From the NCBI GenBank assembly GCA_964569095.1, contig CAZMTB010000150.1, positions 1 through 6,492 of the forward strand: 6,492 nucleotides of DNA. The letters run 5' to 3'. Position numbers and translations under genes: made by a program. Every line of letters starts with the position of its first letter. Within the stretch, counting starts at the first letter, position 1. The DNA comes from JALWSI01 sp964569095 [NCBI: uncultured Aquificales bacterium] (GTDB lineage Bacteria > Thermosulfidibacterota > Thermosulfidibacteria > Thermosulfidibacterales). The notes below the pieces were generated by a model. That model ran no database searches. It saw only the letters and a program-made list of their open reading frames with translations, and was not told the origin of the DNA. Positions 1-6,444 of this stretch are shown in pieces.

Positions 1-718
1 GATCCAGCAGCTCCACCTGCTCCCTTGCAACCTCCGAGAGTCCCTTTGCAACGGAGAGGAACCCCGGGTTCTTTGACAAGAGCAGGGGAAGCACCTCGTG
101 GCGTACCCAGTTGCGCAGGTAGAGGGTGTCTCTGTTGGTGCTGTCCTCCACGAAGGGTATACCCCTCTCCCGGGCGTACCGTAGAATCTCGTGGCGGGTG
201 GTCTCAAGGAGCGGTCTCACGAAGGGCCCCTCTTTCGGCGAGATTCCGCACAAACCCCTGAGTCCCGTTCCCTGCACCAGCTTAACCAGCATGGTCTCCA
301 CGTGGTCGTTCAGGTTGTGTCCGGTGGCTATTCTGGCGATGCCCATCCGTTGGGCGGTGGTCTGCAGAGCCCTTCTCCTGGCAAACCTAGCGGCCTCTTC
401 CATGCCCAACCCCCGTTCCCTCGCCAGATGCGGCACAGCGCACCGTTCTGCCACGATCTCTACTCCCAGCTCCCTGCATGCCCCTTTCACGAACTCCTCG
501 TCCCGGTCCGACTCTTCTCCCCTGATGCAGTGGTTGAGGTGCATGGCCACGACCTTCTCCCTCTCCACCAGCTCCAGGACGAGGTGCAGAAGCACCATGG
601 AGTCAACCCCACCGGATAGGGCCACCAGAACCTTCTCTCCCGGCGGTAGCAGGGAGTGGGCCTGGCAGAAACGCCTTACCTTGGCGACGAGGGGATCCCT
701 TTTGTCGGTGGGCCTCAA
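1..718 (-). CDS. tilS: tRNA(Ile)-lysidine synthetase TilS, partial (C-terminus beyond window)
   Basis: TilS uses ATP and lysine to convert the wobble cytidine of the CAU-anticodon isoleucine tRNA to lysidine, so that it reads AUA as Ile; it acts in the cytosol. The 239 codons visible contain the N-terminal PP-loop ATPase domain: SGGVDS at residues 35-40, a [17 protein letters not shown] block at about 60-76, [11 protein letters not shown] at 132-142, and EDSTNRD followed by [11 protein letters not shown]. These blocks identify TilS within the PP-loop family. The start is TTG at 718, overlapping the TGA of the upstream ATPase gene as TTGA; AGGGAG at 735-730 lies 11 bases before it. No ATG occurs in frame before the PP-loop, and a start after it would remove the active site. 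One oddity: the usual HxxDDQxET motif reads HNLNDHVET, with Asn for the first Asp and His for Gln. The C-terminal substrate-binding domain lies outside the window. Confidence 0.95.
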   Translation of the reverse strand, partial: MRPTDKRDPLVAKVRRFCQAHSLLPPGEKVLVALSGGVDSMVLLHLVLELVEREKVVAMHLNHCIRGEESDRDEEFVKGACRELGVEIVAERCAVPHLARERGLGMEEAARFARRRALQTTAQRMGIARIATGHNLNDHVETMLVKLVQGTGLRGLCGISPKEGPFVRPLLETTRHEILRYARERGIPFVEDSTNRDTLYLRNWVRHEVLPLLLSKNPGFLSVAKGLSEVAREQVELLD

Positions 719-2232
719 GCCAAGGAGTGCTCCCTGTACTGTATTGCCTCTGCCACGTGGGCAGCCATGATGCGTTCGCTCTCCTCCATGTCCGCTATGG
801 TTCTGGCCACCTTCAGGATGCGGTGGTAGCCCCTCCCCGAGAGCGAAAACCGCCTTACCGCCGTCTCCATCAGGGCGTGGGACCTCTCGTCGAGAACGCA
901 GAACTCCTTGATCTCTCGCACTCCCATGTGGGCGTTGCAGTGTATTCCGCTACCCTCGAACCTCTCCTCTTGCACCCTTCTGGCCCGGGCGATTCGCTCC
1001 CTCATCTGGCTGGAGGAGGTCTGGGGAGCCTCTTGCCTCAGTTCCTGGTACTCCAGGGCGGGAACCGTCACGAAGAGGTCTATCCTGTCGAGAAGCGGTC
1101 CCGAGATGCGGGACTGGTACCTCTTGATCTGGGTGGGGGTGCAGGTGCACTCCCGGGTGGGGTGGCCAAGGTAGCCGCAGGGGCACGGGTTCATGCTCGC
1201 AACCAGCATGAACCGGGCGGGGTAGGTGAGGGTGAGCGCTGCCCTTGCGATGGTCACCACGCCGTCCTCCAGGGGCTGGCGGAGCACCTCCAAAGTGCTC
1301 CGCTTGAACTCAGGTAGTTCGTCCAGAAATAGCACCCCGTTGTGGGCAAGGCTCACCTCCCCCGGGTGGGGTATGCTGCCTCCCCCGATGAGGGCGGCGT
1401 CCGACACCGTGTGGTGTGGGGCGCGAAAGGGCCTGGTGGCCATCAATGGCCCTTTCAGGGTGCCTGCAACGCTGTGGATCTTGGTGGTCTCTAATGCCTC
1501 TTCGAAGCTCAAGGGGGGCATAACCGTGGGTATGCGACGGGCCAGCATGGTTTTTCCAGTGCCGGGGTTTCCCACCATCAAGAGGTTGTGTCCGCCGGCA
1601 ACGGCCACCTCCATGGCCCGCTTTGCCGCCTCTTGCCCCTTCACGTCCGAGAAGTCTTCCTGGTAGATCGACGACTGGGAGAAGAGCGCTTCCCTGTCCA
1701 CCACCACCGGTGGGTGCGAGGAGCTGCCGTTGAGAAATCCCACCACCTCCAGCAGGGTGGACATCTCGTACACCTCTATTCCCTCCACCAGTGCCCCCTC
1801 TTCTCCCTGCCCCTTGGGAATGATCACCCCTTTAAATCCCTTCTCCCTAACCATGGTGGCTATGGGCAGCACCCCCCTCACCGGTTTGAGCTCGCCATTG
1901 AGGGAGAGCTCTCCCACGAGTAGGTACTCCCTGGTACGGGTGGGAGATACCATGGCCATGGCCACCAGAATGCCCATGGCCATGGGAAGGTCAAAGGCGG
2001 CCCCTTCCTTCTTCATGTCTGCGGGGGCCAGGTTTATCGTTATCCTCTTGGTGGGAAAGTCGAACCCCGAGTTCTTCAGGGCGGGTCTCACCCGGTCTCG
2101 GGCCTCTTTCACCGCGGCATCCGGTAGCCCCACCACGTTGAAGGCGGGCAGCCCCCTTGAAAAGTCCACCTCCACCTCAACCGGGTAGGCATCTACCCCA
2201 ACCACGGCCCCGCTCCAGACCTTTGCCAGCAT
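715..2232 (-). CDS. comM: YifB/ComM family Mg-chelatase-like AAA+ ATPase
   Basis: A complete member of the YifB/ComM family, 505 aa against the usual 500 or so. In naturally competent bacteria ComM is a hexameric helicase that drives branch migration during integration of transforming DNA; in many other bacteria its role is unclear. The N-terminal ChlI-like (Lon-protease-fold) domain covers about 1-165, including [19 protein letters not shown]. The AAA+ core follows, with Walker A GNPGTGKT at 221-228, Walker B LFLDE at 301-305 and [10 protein letters not shown] at 377-386. The four-cysteine segment typical of the family is present (Cys350, 352, 362, 364). The C-terminal Mg_chelatase_C region covers about 405-500. 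A GTG at 2241 could add three residues, but family proteins start MLAKV, so I chose ATG 2232; neither start has a clear Shine-Dalgarno. The 3' end overlaps tilS by four bases. Upstream, a 74-bp gap without an evident terminator separates it from the sensor gene, so one operon is plausible. The symbol is by family; competence is not shown here. Confidence 0.93.
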   Translation of the reverse strand: MLAKVWSGAVVGVDAYPVEVEVDFSRGLPAFNVVGLPDAAVKEARDRVRPALKNSGFDFPTKRITINLAPADMKKEGAAFDLPMAMGILVAMAMVSPTRTREYLLVGELSLNGELKPVRGVLPIATMVREKGFKGVIIPKGQGEEGALVEGIEVYEMSTLLEVVGFLNGSSSHPPVVVDREALFSQSSIYQEDFSDVKGQEAAKRAMEVAVAGGHNLLMVGNPGTGKTMLARRIPTVMPPLSFEEALETTKIHSVAGTLKGPLMATRPFRAPHHTVSDAALIGGGSIPHPGEVSLAHNGVLFLDELPEFKRSTLEVLRQPLEDGVVTIARAALTLTYPARFMLVASMNPCPCGYLGHPTRECTCTPTQIKRYQSRISGPLLDRIDLFVTVPALEYQELRQEAPQTSSSQMRERIARARRVQEERFEGSGIHCNAHMGVREIKEFCVLDERSHALMETAVRRFSLSGRGYHRILKVARTIADMEESERIMAAHVAEAIQYREHSLA

Positions 2233-2315
2233 GGTGGGCACAGTATCGCCCAGTTTGGTGCGGTTTTCAACACGCTGGCCGTTGGGAAGGGGCGTTGTGG
2301 CCCACGGTTACCGCC

Positions 2316-3923
2316 TCAGATTCTTCCCTCCAGGTAGTCCACCATCTGGCTCATGGTGAGCTTCACCGTGGATGGACCAGAGCGGATGAAGAAGTCTTCG
2401 TTCTTGCCTATTTTGAGGAATACCGGCTTTCTCACCCGCTCGCACTCGATGACGAGAACCGTCTTTCCCTTCACCTTGCCGAGTCTGAAGGAGATGAACC
2501 TCGAGAACTCCGGCCCGATGTGGTCGTTGACCAGGCTCTTCAGGTGGAGCAGGCACCGGTCCTCGCTTTCGAACTGGTCCACCTCTATTCCCACGATCTC
2601 TCCGTCGTCGTCCACCCCGATCACGATCATTCCCCCGTCGGTGTTCATGAAGCCCACCACCGTCTTCAGCCAGGCGAACTCTATCTCTTTGGCCCTCTTT
2701 CCCGTCTTCAGGTTGGTTCTCACCGTTGACTTGAACTCCAGGGTTGCGCTCTCGCCCCCCTCCACCAGGGCGAGCACGTCTCTCTCGAAGTCAGACGACG
2801 ACACCTTCTGGGGCAGGTCCCTGAGCTGGTAGCTGTACTTTCTCACCAGGTCCAGGGTTAGCAGGAGCCCGATGAGAAGCACCCCCAACGCCATGAGGGC
2901 CAGATGCAGCCAGCCCATCCTCACGTTGCCGGTGATCTCCGACTCGGGTATCACCACCCCTATCCAGGTCTTTCTCCTGCTCTCCAGGAGAGGGGTGAAC
3001 CCCGCCCACCAGGCTCCGTCTATTCGGGTAAACTTCTTGATCCACAGGTCTTTGGCGTCTTTGTTCTCTATTCCTCGCCACCACCTCAGGGCCTCCTCGA
3101 TGGGTACCACCGGGGCGTTGTTGCCGCTGGCCAGGAGCTCCTTAGACTGGTTGGTGGTGATCACCGTTCCGTCCCTTCTCACCAGGATTATCCGGCGGTT
3201 CTCTCCGACCTTCAGACCCCTGAGGTACCGGATCAGGTTGTCCTCCAAGAGGTCGAAGGCCATCACCTGGGCCACCTTGGGGTCCTTGGGACTCTCCCAC
3301 GAGATGGCCGCGGTGACCCCGATCTTACCCGAGTGGGGAAGGCGGTAGGGAAAGGTCCACGAGAGCACCCCGGGTCCCTTGGTTATGGCCTTCACGAACC
3401 ACGGCCTCAGCCTGGGATCGTAGGAGGTGGTCTCCCACCACGAGTCCAGGGGTTCTGAAGAGTTCTCCCACAGCTTCCAGAGGGCGGTTCGTGGTCCCCT
3501 TCCATCTGGCACCCACCGGCTTCTCCACCTCTTCCCGAAACGCTGCAAAAAGAACTCGCCGCCGTTGGAGTTGGCCATGTGTACCGACGCTATCTGGGGA
3601 TGCAGCTGTAGCATGGGCAGTAGCAGCTTGGTGAGGGTCTTGTCGTCCATCTCGTTCCAGACCCCCTCTGCTCCCCACCGGGCCCCCAGTTCAAGGTAGC
3701 TCTCTATTGGTCCCACGAACTGTCCGAACTGCCTCTTCACCAGGGCCATGGTGTCGGCTATCACGCTTCTCGCCACCTTTTCCTTGATGGCGTTCGCGTG
3801 GTAGATCATCAAACCAGCCAGCAGGGAACAGGTGACGGCGAGAATGATCAGCACGTCCCGCAGCAGCCTGCGCTTGATGTTTCGGGGTCCCCCTCTCAGT
3901 AGGTGTGCGATGCTCGTCTTCAC
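2316..3923 (-). CDS. Membrane protein: Cache sensor domain plus cytoplasmic Schlafen/AlbA_2 domain
   Basis: A 535-aa protein with an unusual domain order. Residues 1-23 form a basic cytoplasmic tail, followed by a membrane helix at about 24-41. An extracytoplasmic segment at about 42-337 resembles a double-Cache sensor: the YDPRLRPWFVKA block at 168-179 is the classic Cache-type DxRxRPWY/F signature, followed by SWTFPYRLP and a second lobe with DGTVITTN. A second membrane helix lies at about 338-359. A short linker without an obvious HAMP domain leads to an AlbA_2/Schlafen domain (about 385-525), marked by ESATLEFKS (391-399) and FMNTDGGMIVIGVDDDGEIVGI (425-446). Cache domains usually bind small ligands outside the cell; AlbA_2 domains are linked to nucleic-acid binding, and Schlafen relatives can be RNases. 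I infer a one-component transmembrane sensor whose output acts on nucleic acid. There is no kinase, GGDEF or methyl-accepting module. The GTG start at 3923 is fixed by an upstream AAGGAG. It is divergent from uvrC. Ligand and output are unknown. Confidence 0.88.
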   Translation of the reverse strand: MKTSIAHLLRGGPRNIKRRLLRDVLIILAVTCSLLAGLMIYHANAIKEKVARSVIADTMALVKRQFGQFVGPIESYLELGARWGAEGVWNEMDDKTLTKLLLPMLQLHPQIASVHMANSNGGEFFLQRFGKRWRSRWVPDGRGPRTALWKLWENSSEPLDSWWETTSYDPRLRPWFVKAITKGPGVLSWTFPYRLPHSGKIGVTAAISWESPKDPKVAQVMAFDLLEDNLIRYLRGLKVGENRRIILVRRDGTVITTNQSKELLASGNNAPVVPIEEALRWWRGIENKDAKDLWIKKFTRIDGAWWAGFTPLLESRRKTWIGVVIPESEITGNVRMGWLHLALMALGVLLIGLLLTLDLVRKYSYQLRDLPQKVSSSDFERDVLALVEGGESATLEFKSTVRTNLKTGKRAKEIEFAWLKTVVGFMNTDGGMIVIGVDDDGEIVGIEVDQFESEDRCLLHLKSLVNDHIGPEFSRFISFRLGKVKGKTVLVIECERVRKPVFLKIGKNEDFFIRSGPSTVKLTMSQMVDYLEGRI

Positions 3924-3930
3924 CCGTGCT

Positions 3931-3936
3931 CTCCTT
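3931..3936 (-). promoter_or_regulatory. Ribosome binding site of the Cache-AlbA_2 gene
   Basis: On the minus strand AAGGAG lies seven bases before the GTG at 3923. This is near-ideal spacing and supports the GTG start. The site sits inside a GGCAAGGAG stretch, so it shares sequence with the GGCAAG/CTTGCC elements of this intergenic region. Confidence 0.7.
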
Positions 3937-3981
3937 GCCTGTCTCCCTTTCGGTGGAGAGGCAGGTTAATACGGCGAGATT

Positions 3982-4022
3982 TGGAGGGCAAGGTGTGGGG
4001 CTTGCCAGGCCCTTTCCTTGCC
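3982..4022 (+). repeat. Hairpin-forming repeat, copy 1, in the uvrC leader
   Basis: GGCAAG (3987-3992) and CTTGCC (4001-4006) form a perfect 6-bp stem with an 8-base loop. The same left arm, extended to GGCAAGG, can instead pair with CCTTGCC at 4016-4022 (7 bp, 22-base loop). The unit, TGGAG-GGCAAG-loop-CTTGCCAGG-C-pyrimidines, closely matches a second copy just after uvrC at 5893-5929. A partial match, TGGAGAGGCA, lies at 3954-3963. It would be in the 5' leader of the uvrC transcript if that begins upstream. Confidence 0.5.
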
Positions 4023-4041
4023 GTTACCCTCTTGCCGCCAA

Positions 4042-5883
4042 ATGGAGAGAAGGATCTCAAAAGAGGTTGAGAACGCCATACGGTCCGCTCCCCACCACCC
4101 GGGGGTCTACCTCTTCAGGGGAGAGGGAGACAGGGTGCTCTACGTGGGCAAGGCCAACTCTTTGCGCAACAGGTTGAGGTCTTACCTCGCAGTTGAGAGG
4201 CTCACTCCCCGGATGGCCTACATGGTGGGGGTGGCGGAGGCGGTTGAGACGATTCTCGTGCCCGACGAGCTGAACGCCCTCATTCTAGAGAGCAACCTCA
4301 TCAAGCGCCACAGGCCGCCGTTCAACGTCCTCCTCAAAGACGACAAGCACTATCCCTACCTTCGCATAGATCCCAAGGAGGCCTTTCCCAGGCTGGAACT
4401 CGTGCGCAGGGTGAAGGCCGACGGCGCGAGGTACTATGGTCCCTTTGTGCCTACCTGGGCGGTCAGGGAGACCATGGCGTTGCTGGCTAAGGTGTTTCCC
4501 CTGCGGCAGTGCAAGGGAGAGCTTGTGGTGGGAAAGAGGGAGCGTCCCTGCCTGAATCACCAGATGAAGAGGTGCCTTGCCCCGTGTTGCTCCCTGGTCT
4601 CCCAAGAGGAGTACCGCAGGCTCGTTGAGGGGGTTCAGTGGGTGCTCTCGGGCAAGGGGGACTCCATCCTGAAGGGCATGAGAGAGGAGATGGAGAAGGC
4701 GGCCGAGGAGCTCCGGTTCGAGGATGCTGCCAGGCTCAGAGACAGGGTGCTTGCCCTCTCCAGGGTGATGGAGCGCCAGAGGGTGCTGTTGCAGAGAGAG
4801 GTGGACTGGGACGTGGTGGGAGCGGCGCAGCATGGAGACCGCCTGCTCCTTCACCTGCTGGTGGTGCGAGGGGGGATGCTGATTGGCGAGAAGAGTTTTC
4901 CCTTCAGAGGAGTGGATCTCGTTGAGGCCCACCTCAGTTTTCTTTCCCAGCGCTACGCCCTGGACCACGAGCCCCTTCCCTCTGAGGTGATTCTGGGGCT
5001 CGACCTGCCGGAGAGCGAGCTTGGGCTCTACGCCCGCTGGTTCTCCGAGAGAAGGGGAGGTGCGGTGAAGATAACCTTTCCCAAGAGGGGCGAGAAGGCC
5101 TCCCTGGTGTCCATGGCCAGGGAGAGGGCTGCAGAGGAGCTTGTGAGGCAGGCCGAGGAGGAGCAGGCCAGGTTGAGAATCCTTGAGGAGGCGAGAGGTG
5201 TGTTGGGGCTGAGAACCCTTCCAGAGAGAATAGAGGGGTACGACATCTCTATCTCTGCGGGCAGGGATCCCGTGGGCTCAATGGTGCTCTTCCTCAACGG
5301 TGAGCCCAGGAAGGAGGGTTACCGGCGGTTTGCCATTCGTACCGTTGAGGGTGCCGACGACTACGCCATGATGCGCGAGGTGCTAACCCGCAGGTTCTCC
5401 AACGAGGATCTCCCCTTGCCAGACCTGGTCTTGCTTGACGGCGGGCCGGGCCACCTGCAGGTGGGGCTGTCCGTTTTGGAGGAGGCGGGGCTCCAGGGGC
5501 GGGTGGGGCTGCTTGCCCTGGCCAAAGACAGGGTGATGCACCAGAACGAGAAGGTTCACCTTCCGGGAAGGAGGGAGCCCTTGGTGCTCGATCCTTCCTC
5601 CCCGGTGCTTCAGCTTCTCCAAAGGGTGAGAGACGAGGCGCACAGGTTTGCGGTTTCGTACCACAGGGTGAAGAGGGGGAAGAGGGTGAAGGAGTCGGCG
5701 TTGGACCACCTGCCCGGGGTGGGAGGCGTGAGAAAGAGGAGGTTGCTCGAGGCCTTCTCCTCGGTTGAGGGAATACTCAAGGCCTCTCCCCAGGAGATTG
5801 CCGAGAGGGTTGGCCTCTCCGAGAAACAGGCGGTGGCCATTCAGGAGGCGTTGATTCGTGAGAGCGTGAAGCGTGAGGCGTGA
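4042..5883 (+). CDS. uvrC: Excinuclease ABC subunit C (UvrC)
   Basis: UvrC is the dual-incision nuclease of bacterial nucleotide excision repair; it cuts on both sides of a lesion after UvrA/UvrB recognition. The 613-aa protein has the full domain set. The GIY-YIG nuclease (about 18-100) shows PGVYLF, YVGKANSLRNR and the catalytic Glu in LESNLIK (Glu83). The cysteine cluster is Cys157, 170, 178 and 182, known as an Fe-S site in the family. A UVR helix pair for UvrB contact lies at about 213-245. The RNase H-like endonuclease (about 395-545) carries Asp401, the Asp439/440 pair, Asp466 and His534. Helix-hairpin-helix motifs lie at about 554-605. Two conserved motifs deviate: DISH reads DISI (401-404), and the usual GKGQL after LDG reads GPGHL (468-472). 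I chose ATG 4042; an in-frame TTG at 4018 would add eight non-family residues, and neither has a good Shine-Dalgarno. The gene stands alone on this strand with hairpins on both sides. Confidence 0.95.
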   Translation: MERRISKEVENAIRSAPHHPGVYLFRGEGDRVLYVGKANSLRNRLRSYLAVERLTPRMAYMVGVAEAVETILVPDELNALILESNLIKRHRPPFNVLLKDDKHYPYLRIDPKEAFPRLELVRRVKADGARYYGPFVPTWAVRETMALLAKVFPLRQCKGELVVGKRERPCLNHQMKRCLAPCCSLVSQEEYRRLVEGVQWVLSGKGDSILKGMREEMEKAAEELRFEDAARLRDRVLALSRVMERQRVLLQREVDWDVVGAAQHGDRLLLHLLVVRGGMLIGEKSFPFRGVDLVEAHLSFLSQRYALDHEPLPSEVILGLDLPESELGLYARWFSERRGGAVKITFPKRGEKASLVSMARERAAEELVRQAEEEQARLRILEEARGVLGLRTLPERIEGYDISISAGRDPVGSMVLFLNGEPRKEGYRRFAIRTVEGADDYAMMREVLTRRFSNEDLPLPDLVLLDGGPGHLQVGLSVLEEAGLQGRVGLLALAKDRVMHQNEKVHLPGRREPLVLDPSSPVLQLLQRVRDEAHRFAVSYHRVKRGKRVKESALDHLPGVGGVRKRRLLEAFSSVEGILKASPQEIAERVGLSEKQAVAIQEALIRESVKREA

Positions 5884-5891
5884 GCGCGTGA
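5857..5891 (+). repeat. Short tandem repeat of (G)CGTGA at 7-8 base spacing
   Basis: CGTGA occurs five times, starting at 5857, 5865, 5872, 5879 and 5887, at 8, 7, 7 and 8 base spacing. The last four have a preceding G. The array covers the final UvrC codons, supplies the TGA stop, and runs eight bases past it. Because the period is not a multiple of three, copy-number change would alter the UvrC C-terminus. Confidence 0.55.
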
Positions 5892-5892
5892 A

Positions 5893-5929
5893 TGGAGAGG
5901 CAAGACGGCTTGCCAGGGCTTTTTGCTGC
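5893..5929 (+). terminator. Probable uvrC terminator; hairpin repeat copy 2
   Basis: GGCAAG (5899-5904) and CTTGCC (5909-5914) form a 6-bp stem with an ACGG loop. Five Ts follow at 5920-5924 after AGGGC, then GCTGC and more Ts. The T-tract starts five bases after the stem, so this is an imperfect intrinsic terminator. The position immediately after the uvrC stop fits. The sequence nearly duplicates the hairpin before uvrC at 3982-4022. Confidence 0.45.
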
Positions 5930-5931
5930 TT

Positions 5932-5963
5932 TTCCACAAAAAATCAAATGACCGTTCTATTAT
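5932..5963 (+). promoter_or_regulatory. Weak sigma-70-like promoter candidate for the exported-protein gene
   Basis: TATTAT at 5958-5963 matches the -10 consensus in five of six bases and lies in an AT-rich stretch just after the putative terminator. The upstream -35 is poor: TTCCAC at 5932-5937 is about 20 bases away. The position, 71 bases before the GTG start, is reasonable. This is a visual candidate only. Confidence 0.22.
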
Positions 5964-6020
5964 CCTCTTGCGCGTAAGAATGGCATCTTGTATTCGGCGG
6001 TGTGATACCTTGAAAAAGAG

Positions 6021-6026
6021 GAGGAG
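6021..6026 (+). promoter_or_regulatory. Ribosome binding site of the exported-protein gene
   Basis: GAGGAG, within a longer GAGGAGGAG stretch, lies seven bases before GTG 6034. It is the strongest Shine-Dalgarno in this part of the window and is the main reason for choosing the GTG start over an in-frame ATG at 6067 or an upstream ATG at 5923. Confidence 0.6.
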
Positions 6027-6033
6027 TTCTTCG

Positions 6034-6444
6034 GTGAACCGTGTGGGCTTGGTTAAAGGGAAGGCAATGACCTTTTGCGCAATCTGCGCGGTCTTTCTAC
6101 TGGCAAGCGTGACACCCTCCCAGGGGGCGGTGTCTAAGAAGGCAGAGGTTGAGCACCTTGTTGCGGTGGGAGAGGCGGTGCCCCTCCAGATGGCACGAAG
6201 GGGTATTCCATTGGCCCGCGTCTTGAGCAAGAGGGCAAAGGTGAAGGTTAGAAGGCGAGGCAAGAAAGTTGAGATAGGAGTGAAAAACGTCACACTCCTT
6301 GTGCTGGATAGTAGTTCTAAGGAGGTATATGTAAACAAGGATGGAGACGAGAAATTTGACGAGAAGCGAGCGGATGTGATGGGTGAAGAAGTTACGTATT
6401 GGATAAAAACAAAGATGGATCTGCAGATCTTGCATATTTCCTAA
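6034..6444 (+). CDS. Small exported protein of unknown function, apparently frameshifted near its 3' end
   Basis: I do not recognise the family. From GTG 6034 the frame gives 136 aa. Residues 1-31 look like a Sec signal peptide: a basic n-region (Arg3, Lys8, Lys10), a hydrophobic core FCAICAVFLLASV and a likely cleavage after SQG (31/32). The following segment has a very basic stretch (RVLSKRAKVKVRRRGKK, about 63-79), then a beta-like VTLLVLDSSSKEVYV and NKDGDEKFDEK, an acidic Asn-x-Asp-Gly pattern similar to Ca-binding loops. The last residues (TKMDLQILHIS) do not resemble the preceding sequence. The -1 frame there reads NKDGSADLAYFLNGK, which repeats the NKDG pattern and stays open to the window edge. 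The true protein therefore probably continues past this stop. A minus-strand reading of the same DNA lacks a start signal and looks like a shadow. The region is more AT-rich than the genes to its left. Confidence 0.6.
   Translation: MNRVGLVKGKAMTFCAICAVFLLASVTPSQGAVSKKAEVEHLVAVGEAVPLQMARRGIPLARVLSKRAKVKVRRRGKKVEIGVKNVTLLVLDSSSKEVYVNKDGDEKFDEKRADVMGEEVTYWIKTKMDLQILHIS

Larger units (their letters stand above)
3924..4041. promoter_or_regulatory. Divergent control region between the sensor gene and uvrC
   Basis: These 118 bp separate two genes read away from each other, so promoters for both directions should lie here or just inside the genes. The best -10-like string is the AT-rich patch at 3966-3971: TTAATA on the plus strand, TATTAA on the minus strand. 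On the minus strand a TTGCCC lies upstream, but only 14 bases away, which is shorter than a normal sigma-70 spacer. No good plus-strand -35 is visible. The region also holds CCTTGCC (3934-3940), GGCAAGG (3987-3993), CTTGCC (4001-4006) and CCTTGCC (4016-4022). Exact promoters cannot be assigned by eye. Confidence 0.4.

Noticed and set aside
126-770. A 214-codon open frame on the plus strand opposite tilS
   Set aside because: It lies antisense to a clear TilS sequence, is rich in Ser, Arg, Pro and Thr, has no recognisable motif, and has no convincing ribosome binding site.
2242-2315. Possible terminator or promoter in the 74-bp gap between the sensor gene and the ATPase gene
   Set aside because: Only a 4-bp GGGC/GCCC pairing was visible, with no T-tract and no convincing -10/-35 pair on the minus strand.
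3987-4022. Copy 1 hairpin as an intrinsic terminator
   Set aside because: It is followed by CCCTTTCC rather than a T-run and lies between divergent genes, where no plus-strand transcript needs to end.
4285-4968. A 227-codon minus-strand open frame inside uvrC
   Set aside because: It is His/Leu/Pro-rich, as expected from the complement of a high-GC gene, and overlaps well-conserved UvrC domains.
5383-5937. A 184-codon minus-strand open frame over the uvrC 3' end
   Set aside because: It overlaps the conserved UvrC nuclease and HhH regions and has no family features.
5923-6033. Upstream extension of the exported protein to ATG 5923
   Set aside because: It would start inside the terminator T-tract with no Shine-Dalgarno and would put a basic 37-residue extension before a normal signal peptide.
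5841-6338. A 165-codon minus-strand open frame opposite the exported-protein gene
   Set aside because: It is low-complexity in Ser, Thr, Arg and Leu, runs through the repeat array and hairpin after uvrC, and lacks a ribosome binding site. The plus strand has a good Shine-Dalgarno and a signal peptide instead.
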